This document shows, one piece after another, positions 8,351-15,075 of a DNA stretch of 21,543 nt. Source of the DNA: CAYQAJ01 sp964415245 (lineage in GTDB: Bacteria; Planctomycetota; Planctomycetia; Pirellulales; Pirellulaceae); the NCBI GenBank assembly GCA_964415245.1, contig CAYQAJ010000057.1, positions 1 to 21,543 of the forward strand, given 5' to 3'. The notes beneath the pieces are model-generated. The model was not told where the DNA came from. It saw only the letters and a list, made by a program, of their open reading frames with translations, and did no database searches. Position numbers and translations under genes: made by a program. Each line of letters begins with the position of its first letter. Positions within the stretch are counted from its first letter, which is position 1.

Positions 8351-9376
8351 ATGTTTGCCGGCCTACTTCAACGCAAGCAGACTCCGTTTCTTTGCGGAGA
8401 CGCCGTGGTCGTGAAGCCGTGGAGCGAGATTCTCGCCACGCTCGACGAACAAGGGACGTGTGAGGGGTTGCCCTTCATGCCCGAGATGATTCCCTACTGC
8501 GGGCGCAAAGCGCGGGTCAGCCGGAGGGTCGAGCACGTCTTTGTCGATCACCTGGGGTACGTGGCCCGCTTGCAGCATACGGTCATCCTGGATGAGCTGC
8601 GGTGCAGCGGCGCCCGGCACGACGGGTGCCAGATGGGTTGCCAGTTGCTGTGGAAGGAACAATGGCTCCGCTCGGCCGCCGAGGTTTCCGACGCCGGCGC
8701 GAACACGGAGGCGCCGCCGGACGCAGCCGCCCATCTCCCCACCGAACAGGACGGCAAGCTGTGGTGCCAGGCGACGCAGTTGCCCCTCATCACTACGCCC
8801 ATGCCCTCGTGGGATGTGCGCCAGTATTGGCGCGGCCTGCGCGCCCGCAACCTCAAGCTGCTGGACCTAGGCAAAATGGCCGGCTTGCTGCTCGTGAATC
8901 GAGTGCGCTGGTGGTGCGGCAAGGAGCCGCTGGGCATGCTCAGCGGGCCTCGCCGAAAAACCGTGCATGAGAGTCTGAACCTGGAGCCGGGCGAGTTGGT
9001 GGAAGTGAAGAGCCGCGAGGAAATCCAAGCCACGCTCGACGTGCATGGCAAGCACCGGGGCATGGCCTTCGTGCCTGAGATGGCTCTGTATTGCGGCCGC
9101 CGCTTTCGCGTGGCGCGGCGGATCGAACGAATGATCCAGGAGGGAACCGGCCAGATGCGCCAGCTTCGAGACACTGTCGCCTTGGAGAGCGTGCTCTGCA
9201 TGGGGCTGGCACAACGCCGCTGCCCCCGCGGCTGCTTTCACCTGTGGCGGGAAAGCTGGCTGAAGCGCGTGCCCGAGGAGTCCCGCGCCGAATCGAAACG
9301 GCCGCCGGTCGCGCTGCCGATTTTGAGTGAATCGCCGACGGCGCTGGCCGATGCCAGTGCCGAATCCACTGCGTAA
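8351..9376 (+). CDS. Uncharacterised protein with two tandem four-cysteine domains
   Basis: Function unknown. The 341-residue protein holds the same domain twice, at residues 21-106 and 219-304. The copies align without a gap, and about 38 of 86 positions are identical by hand count. Each has G[LM]xFxPEM, YCGRxxRVxRR, DTV- or HTV-type core, and a final GC...LW[KR]E.WL. Four cysteines sit at identical spacing in both: C50, C85, C93, C97 and C248, C283, C291, C295, that is C-x34-C-x7-C-x3-C, which suggests a bound metal. Between them, residues about 137-200 are Trp-rich (WDVRQYWRGLRARN, then LGKMAGLLLVNRVRWW). The ATG at 8351 has GAGGAG seven bases upstream; the frame is open for 60 further codons but these look non-coding. 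I have a recollection of homologues beside biosynthetic genes, not verified. Divergent from the GNAT gene. Confidence 0.85.
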   Translation: MFAGLLQRKQTPFLCGDAVVVKPWSEILATLDEQGTCEGLPFMPEMIPYCGRKARVSRRVEHVFVDHLGYVARLQHTVILDELRCSGARHDGCQMGCQLLWKEQWLRSAAEVSDAGANTEAPPDAAAHLPTEQDGKLWCQATQLPLITTPMPSWDVRQYWRGLRARNLKLLDLGKMAGLLLVNRVRWWCGKEPLGMLSGPRRKTVHESLNLEPGELVEVKSREEIQATLDVHGKHRGMAFVPEMALYCGRRFRVARRIERMIQEGTGQMRQLRDTVALESVLCMGLAQRRCPRGCFHLWRESWLKRVPEESRAESKRPPVALPILSESPTALADASAESTA

Positions 9377-9378
9377 CG

Positions 9379-9433
9379 ACTCTCGCGCGATGCTCTGGCG
9401 AAAGCAGTGGAAACGGCACGAGCTCGCGAGAGT
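9379..9433 (+). terminator. Inverted repeat just after the double four-cysteine gene
   Basis: Perfect 9-bp arms ACTCTCGCG (9379-9387) and CGCGAGAGT (9425-9433) enclose 37 bases and start three bases after the stop codon. A T-rich but not pure T stretch (GAGTTTCTTCC) follows. The position suits an RNA 3'-end hairpin; the long loop makes a classical terminator uncertain. Confidence 0.4.
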
Positions 9434-9496
9434 GAGTTTCTTCCAGTTCCGAGACACCTCCCGGCTGGACATACGTTCTGGCGCCGGCGATCAGTC

Positions 9497-9592
9497 TCAG
9501 CCGCACCGAAACGGCTCCCCCATCGCGTCGTCATCGAACGCCACATGCAGGTAGCTGCTGGTGATGGTGGTGTCCCAGTCACCGGCTGTGTC
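9497..9592 (-). pseudogene. Possible C-terminal remnant of a tyrosine recombinase/integrase
   Basis: On the minus strand these bases read ADTAGDWDTTITSSYLHVAF and then DDDAMGEPFRCG before a TGA. The core TT.TS.YLHVA.DDD resembles the last segment of phage-type integrases, where the Tyr before LHV is the DNA-attacking residue, followed by a short acidic tail. Only about 31 residues match, and the rest of the protein is missing: the esterase gene occupies the upstream side. The call rests on one short motif. Confidence 0.35.
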
Positions 9593-9627
9593 CGCACGTT
9601 GCGCTTTCGAGTTTCGGATTCGATACG

Positions 9628-10608
9628 TCACTTCTCTGCGAGATGTTTGACGATGAACTCCCGCATGGCCTGGTAGGCCTCCGCGATTTGCTTCGGATCG
9701 CCTCCGCCCAAGCCGTGCTCTCCGCCATCGATCGGAAGTAGACGATACGGGACGCCATGCTTTTTGAACTGCTCCGCCATCATGGCCGATTCTTCGAACG
9801 GCACGTCGGTGTCGTTGGTGCCGTGCAAGAGTAGCGTCGGCGGAAAATCGGCCGTCACGTTTCGCGCCGGTTCATACGCGGCAATCTGCTCTCGCATCGT
9901 GCTGCGATCGAAGCCGCTTACTTCTTCTGGCCAGATGCCTTGCTGGCGGTAGTACAAATAAATCCAAACGCCGTCTCCCTTGCGCTGGCGAGCATCGGAG
10001 ATGACGGTTCCATCGGTTTGCTTGTCGGCTTCTTCGCGGGGGACTTTCTCGGTATTGTGCCGCGGATGTGGGCTCGGCTTCGTGTACCAGTCTGCAACCA
10101 GATTGCCATAGCCGTACAGGGCGACGAGCGCCTTCGGCTTCGGCCGGACACGGTAACCGGTGACCAGCGTGAGGTATCCGACCGCCGACCCGCCGACAAC
10201 GACGATCCGACCAGGATCGAGATGAAACTGCTTCGCTCCCTCGCCCCCCAGCCAATGGAACGACGCTTCGACATCGCCAATCAGCTCCGGCAGCTTCGTC
10301 TCGGGGGCCAGGCGATAGTCGATCGATACCAGCGCGTAACCCTTCTCCTCGGCCAGAGCGCGTACTTGCGAATGGATCCCCTCGCGGTGTCCCATGATTA
10401 GTGCCCCGCCGTGAATCCACACGATCACCGGAAGCACGTCGTCGCCCGGGGGACGATAGACGTCGGCCAGGATTTCGTGGCCGTCGACCTGCCGGTAGGC
10501 GATCGTCGTTTTCACGAGTTCGACCTGCGCCGCCGCCGGCTTGGAAGAAGTCATGCCGAGCATCATAAATAGCCCAACGGCGATGGTGCGACCGAAACGC
10601 GTGTTCAT
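9628..10608 (-). CDS. Secreted alpha/beta-hydrolase (esterase/BD-FAE-like)
   Basis: Predicted exported hydrolase, probably of carboxylic esters; substrate unknown. The ATG at 10608 has GGGAG seven bases upstream and starts a clear signal peptide (hydrophobic core GLFMMLGM, cleavage near AAAQ). The frame is open for 108 further codons upstream, which I reject as non-coding. The mature part has the oxyanion-hole motif HGG (66-68), DYRLAPE, the nucleophile at Ser141, the acid at Asp266 in HGTNDTDVP and the base at His298 in GGEHGLGGG. The nucleophile elbow reads GGSAVG rather than the usual GxSxG, with Val in place of the second Gly, which is odd. The family and size (326 residues) fit the planctomycete esterases annotated as alpha/beta hydrolases or lipases. 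It stands alone; the next gene downstream is on the other strand. Confidence 0.88.
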   Translation of the reverse strand: MNTRFGRTIAVGLFMMLGMTSSKPAAAQVELVKTTIAYRQVDGHEILADVYRPPGDDVLPVIVWIHGGALIMGHREGIHSQVRALAEEKGYALVSIDYRLAPETKLPELIGDVEASFHWLGGEGAKQFHLDPGRIVVVGGSAVGYLTLVTGYRVRPKPKALVALYGYGNLVADWYTKPSPHPRHNTEKVPREEADKQTDGTVISDARQRKGDGVWIYLYYRQQGIWPEEVSGFDRSTMREQIAAYEPARNVTADFPPTLLLHGTNDTDVPFEESAMMAEQFKKHGVPYRLLPIDGGEHGLGGGDPKQIAEAYQAMREFIVKHLAEK

Positions 10609-10828
10609 GACAGCACTCCCGGGTTTGTCGCGTCGTGTCTTCGAGTACACTGGCAACAACAACGACGGAAACTCCTGACGGCGCTCGACAGGCAAGTGGC
10701 GGGCCCGGCGGTAAGTATATGACGAATCGAACGGCGATGCGCGCAAGTTGCTACTGTTACGCAGGTCGCGGCGCCCGGCGACTTTGCCACTTTCCTCTCG
10801 CAAGCCTCTTTTGACTTGTTCCCCGTGC
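10609..10828. other. Intergenic gap upstream of the esterase
   Basis: The 220 bases between the esterase start and the hydrolase remnant contain an open frame that extends the esterase, but its composition and lack of motifs argue against translation. No promoter pair or hairpin stood out. The gap between two hydrolase-like pieces may be a deletion scar, which is inference. Confidence 0.35.
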
Positions 10829-11008
10829 GACCTCATTTGCGGCTGGGCCGACGACGTAGTGCCGTTTGCCGACTCCCAGGGACTGGCCACCAACGGCGAA
10901 ATGCCCCCCGAGACGCTTATCGAGGTTGGCAACGACCATCGGCTGGCCGATCCTGAACTTTTGGCGGCGATGATGTACGCCTTCGCGGAGATGGTAGAAT
11001 GTTCTTAA
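10829..11008 (+). pseudogene. C-terminal half-gene of an alpha/beta-hydrolase
   Basis: About 59 residues ending at a TAA resemble the last part of a small serine alpha/beta-hydrolase: DLICGWADDVVPFADSQGLA, then PPETLIEVGNDHRLADPELL. The segment has the acid motif (G.ADDVVP, the catalytic Asp) and the base motif (NDHRL, the catalytic His), but there is no room upstream for the nucleophile half, because the esterase gene occupies that DNA on the other strand. It therefore looks like the leftover of a deletion rather than a working enzyme. It ends 16 bases before the next gene, which may once have been its operon partner. A real short protein cannot be excluded. Confidence 0.55.
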
Positions 11009-11024
11009 CTCGTGGAGCTCAACG

Positions 11025-11975
11025 ATGATTGACTTTGCATACCTCGAGACCGGTATTTACGGCCTCGCCAACGCGCATAGGGCGGGCACCATGGCCGGGC
11101 ACTTGGGGGCAGCCGTCGTGGCCGGCTACTTCTTGGGCGAGGACCAGGGCGATCTGCCAGATGAAGTATTCCGGGGCATCGAGGGCGAAATCAAGCGCGT
11201 GATCGCGGGCGAGGAGACCATCTGGTGGAACGTTAAGCAAGCGGGCATCACGCCAGCCGATCTGTTCCAACCGCTGCCGAAAGAAGAACCGAAAGCCGAC
11301 ACGATCCGGACGATTTCGGAGGCTCTGCAAAGGAACGTTGGCGAGACGAGGCAATCGGGCCACAATGTCATTTTTGCCGCGATTGCCCTGCGTGCCTTGC
11401 ATGACCACGGCGACTTCGCCACGCCCCCGGTCATTGCCGGAATCTGCAAGCTGACCGAAGGGTTCAACACGGCGCACGCCGGCCGGGGGTATTACGGCAA
11501 GGAAAAGGGATGGCTCACCGGCAGTCAGGTGAAGCTTGCCGTCGATGACACGTTTCGCCCATACGGCTCGATTCAAGAAATGGTCGAGGTGACGATTCGA
11601 GAACTGATCGCCACCGCAGCGGTCAAGAAGCAGGGATTTGGCGGCTTGTGGCACGTTATCAATCACGCGGCCGCAATCACTGAATTGGATCGTTTTGGCT
11701 ACAAGGAGCTGGCGAAACAGGCACTGCCCGCTCATCACCAGCACGTGCGGCTGCGGCGATCGTTGCCCGACGTAGAGCGTGAACTCGGCGCGGTTGTCAA
11801 GGCCGAGCACGATCCCCGCGATCCAGTTTACTGGCAGGGCATGCTGAAACGGGATGAGGCTCGCCTGACGCATCGCATCAAGACCCTGTACGGCTTTTAC
11901 ACTCTCAGACGATATGTCGAGGACGACGCGCTGCGAACGAAAGCCGACGACGCTTTCTTGTACTTGATGGCTTGA
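11025..11975 (+). CDS. Uncharacterised His-rich helical protein
   Basis: I do not recognise the family. The ATG at 11025 has GGAG seven bases upstream (11014-11017), and the frame gives 316 residues with no signal peptide or membrane segment, so it is probably cytoplasmic. The sequence looks all-helical, with Ala-rich helices that repeatedly begin near a His: AHRAGTMAGHLGAAVVAGYF, SGHNVIFAAIALRALHDHGD, HAGRGYYG, LWHVINHAAAITELDRFGY and ALPAHHQHVRLRRSLP. The recurring H...A-A...L pattern could mean a helical repeat or toroid fold with a His-lined pocket, perhaps for a metal or cofactor; this is speculation. It closes with RIKTLYGFYTLRRYVEDD. Upstream is the alpha/beta-hydrolase remnant, and downstream a gap before the cytochrome gene. 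Coding quality is good along the whole length. Confidence 0.8.
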   Translation: MIDFAYLETGIYGLANAHRAGTMAGHLGAAVVAGYFLGEDQGDLPDEVFRGIEGEIKRVIAGEETIWWNVKQAGITPADLFQPLPKEEPKADTIRTISEALQRNVGETRQSGHNVIFAAIALRALHDHGDFATPPVIAGICKLTEGFNTAHAGRGYYGKEKGWLTGSQVKLAVDDTFRPYGSIQEMVEVTIRELIATAAVKKQGFGGLWHVINHAAAITELDRFGYKELAKQALPAHHQHVRLRRSLPDVERELGAVVKAEHDPRDPVYWQGMLKRDEARLTHRIKTLYGFYTLRRYVEDDALRTKADDAFLYLMA

Positions 11976-11985
11976 TGGCGTGACC

Positions 11986-12000
11986 CAAGGGACGCCCTTG
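11986..12000 (+). terminator. Small hairpin CAAGGG-ACG-CCCTTG after the unknown gene
   Basis: Perfect 6-bp arms around a 3-base loop begin 11 bases after the stop codon. There is no T run behind it, so it may stabilise a 3' end rather than terminate by itself. Confidence 0.3.
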
Positions 12001-12168
12001 CGATTGCTAACGGCTGCATGGTGGTGGCAGGCGTCGTGTTCGAAGGCGACAAAGAATGCCGCATGACAAGCTGCCTGTTATTGCTCGCCATACGCGCCGC
12101 ATTCGCCGGCGCGCTGCCCGAATTCTGGGTGAGATTGCCGTAACACTGGCCCGCGCAGTGCCCAATGG

Positions 12169-12198
12169 TTGGCGAAGGGCAGGGCTTGGCGGTATCAT
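12169..12198 (+). promoter_or_regulatory. Possible sigma70-type promoter for the cytochrome gene
   Basis: TTGGCG (12169-12174) and TATCAT (12193-12198) are separated by 18 bases and lie about 70 bases upstream of the TTG start. TATCAT matches TATAAT at five of six positions and TTGGCG matches TTGACA at four of six. The surrounding 292-bp gap (11976-12267) otherwise holds only the small hairpin and a 41-codon open frame without recognisable content. Confidence 0.35.
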
Positions 12199-12267
12199 GG
12201 GGGCGGCCTGCCGGGAGGGCCCGTCTGGGTCCTCTGAACCACCCGCCCGTATCAATGAGGTCCCGCC

Positions 12268-14973
12268 TTGACAGCCCATCGGGTGAAACGTTCGCGGCTG
12301 CCCTGGGGGCAGTGCTTGCTGGGGGCAATCCTTTGGATATCGATCGTTGTTGCCGCGCGCGGTGATGCGCCCGAACCGGCGGCCGCGCAGGTGGATGCCG
12401 AGAAAAGTAGTGCGGCGAACAACAGTACTGTGCGGTTCGAGGCCGACATCCGCCCCATCCTCAAAACGCATTGTTTCCAGTGCCACGCCGATCAGCCGCA
12501 GAAAGAGGGGAACCTCGACATGCGGCTGGCGCGGACCATCCTCAAGGGGGGCGACAGTGGCGCCGCCGTTGTGCCGGGCGACCCGGAAGAGAGCCTGTTA
12601 TTGCAGCGGATCGCCGACGGCGAAATGCCACCGGACGACAAGAAAAAAGTGCCGGCCGACGAGGTGGCCCTGCTGACCCGTTGGATCGAGCAGGGCGCCC
12701 TCACCGCCCGACCCGAGCCGGAATCGATCTCCGACGAGAGTCCGTGGACCGAAGAGGAACGAAGCTATTGGGCCTGGCAGCCGGTTCGCCGACCTCCGCT
12801 GCCCGAGGTACCGCACTCGGAACAAGCCGCAACGCCGGTCGATCGGTTCCTGCTGGCGCGGCTGGAGGAACAGGGACTGACCTTCTCGCCCGAATCCGAT
12901 CGCGCGACGCTGACGCGACGGCTGTCGTTCGATCTGGCGGGACTGCCCCCCACGCCCGAGCTGGTCGCCGAGGTGCTGGCCGATCCGGCGCCCGACTGGT
13001 ACGAGCGGTTGGTCGATCGCCTGCTCGCCTCGCCCGCGTATGGCGAACGCTGGGCGCGGCACTGGCTTGACCCGGTCGGGTACGCCGACAGCGACGGCTA
13101 CACCGAGGACGATCGCGAGCGTCCCTGGGCTTACCGGTACCGCGACTACGTGATTCGCTCGCTGAACGCCAACAAGCCGCTGGACGAGTTCCTTGTTGAG
13201 CAACTTGCCGGCGACGAGCTGCTCAACGGCGCCTCGCCGATCGACAGTCAGGCGAACACCGATCGACTGGTGGCGACGGGCTTCTTGCGGATGGCGCCAG
13301 ACGGCACTGGCGAAGGGGGTGTCGATCAAGACATCGCCCGTAACGACGTGATGGCCGAAACGATCAAGATCGTCAGCACCACGCTGTTGGGCGTAACGGT
13401 TGGGTGCGCCCAATGCCACGAACATCGCTACGACCCGATCTCGCAGGCCGACTATTACCGCCTGCGGGCCATCTTCGAGCCGGCCCTGGACTATAAGAAC
13501 TGGCGCGACAAGTCTGCACGGCTGGTTAGCTTGTGGACGCCAGCCGATTACGAATTGGCCGCCCAAATCGACCAGAAACTGCAGACGCTAAAAACCCAGC
13601 GCGAAGCGGAACTCGACGCGATCGTCACTGAGATTTTCGAGCGCGAAACGGGCAAGCTTCCGGCCGATGAGCAGGCCCTGGCCCGCGAAGGCCGCTCCCT
13701 TCCGAAGGATCAGCGCACGCCCGAGCAGACGCAACTGTTCAAGGACCATCCCAGCCTGAACGTCGATCGCGGCAGCGCCTATCTCTACGAGCCGCAGCGG
13801 ATCAAGGAGTTCAACGAGCGGCACGACAAGCTGGCCGCCGAGACCCGCGCGCGGCGCCCAGCCGACAACTACGTGGCATGCCTGACCGAGCCCGCCGGCC
13901 ATCAACCTGAGACGCACATTTTCTACCGCGGCGACATCAACCAGCCTCGCGAAATCGTCCCACCGGGCGATCTGAGCGTGCTGCCCGAAGCGGCCCCCAT
14001 TTCGGCCGACGACCCGGCGCTTCCCACGAGCGGCCGCCGTCTGGCGTGGGCTCGGCAATTGACCAATGGCCAACATCCCTTGATGGGGCGCGTGCTGGTC
14101 AATCGAGTGTGGATGCACCATTTCGGCGTCGGCATTGTGGCCACGCCGGGCGACTTTGGCCGACTGGGCGAGCCGCCGTCGCATCCGGAGCTTCTCGACT
14201 GGCTGGCCGACGAGCTCGTGGCCAGCGGTTGGGATCTCAAGGCGCTGCACCGGCTGCTGGTCACCTCGGCCGCCTATCGGCAGACGTCGATCGCCGACGA
14301 GCGCCTGCAAACGGTCGACCCCGACAACCGCCTGTTGGGCCGGATGGCGGTGCGGCGTCTCGAAGCCGAGGCGATCCGCGACGCCATTCTCGAAGTCTCG
14401 GCGGCCCGCACGCATACGATGCTTGGGCCGCCGTCGCTGGTGAATCCCGACGAGGTGGGGCAGGTGATTGTGGGAAGCGCCAAGCGCGACGGCAACGGCA
14501 TCCTGGTGGCGGCCGGAGCGGATGGTCCCGAACAGTTCCGCCGCAGTATTTATGTGCAAGTGCGGCGGTCGATGCCGCTGGGTGTGTTGGAGCCGTTTGA
14601 CGTGGCGGCCACGGCGCCCAACTGCGAACTGCGCCGCAGCTCGACGGCGGCTCCGCAATCGCTGTTGATGATGAACAACGACTTCGTCATTCGCCAATCG
14701 CAGCGCTTCGCACTTCGGGTGGCCGCAGAAGTGGGCAACGATCCGGCCTCCCAACTGCGTCGGGCGTGGCTGTTAGCCTATGGCCGGCACCCGGACGAAG
14801 TCGACCTGGAAGCCGGTCTGGAGTTAATCGCCGCCCTGCGAGCGCATTACGAACAATTGGCGGCAGCCGCTCCGGCCGATGCCGCGCCGCCGCCGCTGTC
14901 TCCGCCGCAGCAGGCGCTGGCCATCGTTTGCCAAGCGCTGTTGTCGTCGAACCGGTTCTTGTACGTCGATTAG
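12268..14973 (+). CDS. Planctomycete cytochrome protein with PSCyt1, DUF1549 and DUF1553 domains
   Basis: An exported planctomycete-specific protein of unknown substrate, often suggested to act on large sugars or sulfated compounds. It opens with TTG at 12268, supported by GAGG seven bases upstream (12257-12260) and by a signal peptide (core LLGAILWISIVVAA). The PSCyt1 segment has the heme motif CFQCH (Cys69, Cys72, His73) followed by a MPP motif, EMPPDDKK. DUF1549 (about 189-405) contains LTRRLSFDLAGLPPTP and HWLDPVGYADSDGY, and its second CxxCH is CAQCHEHRYDPI (Cys380, Cys383). DUF1553 (about 592-890) has LVNRVWMHHFGVGIV, TPGDFGRLGEPPSHPELLDW and AWLLAYGRHPDE. HWLDPVGYAD differs from the usual HWLDLARYAD. 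The length of 901 residues is normal. It is followed after 102 bases by the DUF1501 gene, the standard partner. Confidence 0.95.
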   Translation: MTAHRVKRSRLPWGQCLLGAILWISIVVAARGDAPEPAAAQVDAEKSSAANNSTVRFEADIRPILKTHCFQCHADQPQKEGNLDMRLARTILKGGDSGAAVVPGDPEESLLLQRIADGEMPPDDKKKVPADEVALLTRWIEQGALTARPEPESISDESPWTEEERSYWAWQPVRRPPLPEVPHSEQAATPVDRFLLARLEEQGLTFSPESDRATLTRRLSFDLAGLPPTPELVAEVLADPAPDWYERLVDRLLASPAYGERWARHWLDPVGYADSDGYTEDDRERPWAYRYRDYVIRSLNANKPLDEFLVEQLAGDELLNGASPIDSQANTDRLVATGFLRMAPDGTGEGGVDQDIARNDVMAETIKIVSTTLLGVTVGCAQCHEHRYDPISQADYYRLRAIFEPALDYKNWRDKSARLVSLWTPADYELAAQIDQKLQTLKTQREAELDAIVTEIFERETGKLPADEQALAREGRSLPKDQRTPEQTQLFKDHPSLNVDRGSAYLYEPQRIKEFNERHDKLAAETRARRPADNYVACLTEPAGHQPETHIFYRGDINQPREIVPPGDLSVLPEAAPISADDPALPTSGRRLAWARQLTNGQHPLMGRVLVNRVWMHHFGVGIVATPGDFGRLGEPPSHPELLDWLADELVASGWDLKALHRLLVTSAAYRQTSIADERLQTVDPDNRLLGRMAVRRLEAEAIRDAILEVSAARTHTMLGPPSLVNPDEVGQVIVGSAKRDGNGILVAAGADGPEQFRRSIYVQVRRSMPLGVLEPFDVAATAPNCELRRSSTAAPQSLLMMNNDFVIRQSQRFALRVAAEVGNDPASQLRRAWLLAYGRHPDEVDLEAGLELIAALRAHYEQLAAAAPADAAPPPLSPPQQALAIVCQALLSSNRFLYVD

Positions 14974-14982
14974 CGGAGCAGG

Positions 14983-15025
14983 GTGGGAGGGTGAGAAGTA
15001 AGGAGTGAGGGGTGAGGAGTAAGGA
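14983..15025 (+). repeat. Purine-rich 7-bp tandem repeat between the cytochrome and DUF1501 genes
   Basis: Five heptamers in strict 7-base register cover 14991-15025, all of the form GTRAGRR (for example GTAAGGA at 14998 and again at 15019). A sixth, imperfect copy at 14983-14989 is set off by one extra G. The array lies in the 102-bp gap within a probable transcript and is strongly G/A-rich on the coding strand. Confidence 0.75.
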
Positions 15026-15075
15026 GAGGGGACGTAGAACAGGTTCGTCAGATAGACGAGACCGAGGGCTTCGCG

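Noticed and set aside
12018..12143. 41-codon open frame in the gap before the cytochrome gene
   Set aside because: It has a signal-peptide-like hydrophobic stretch but no ribosome site and no known match; too little to support.
12598..13566. Long minus-strand open frame (322 codons) inside the cytochrome gene
   Set aside because: It is the reverse of the well-supported DUF1549 region; long antisense frames are expected in high-GC DNA, and no family motif is seen in it.
13588..14754. Minus-strand open frame (388 codons) inside the cytochrome gene
   Set aside because: It overlaps the DUF1553 region completely, has no recognisable domain, and reads as an antisense shadow of GC-rich codons.
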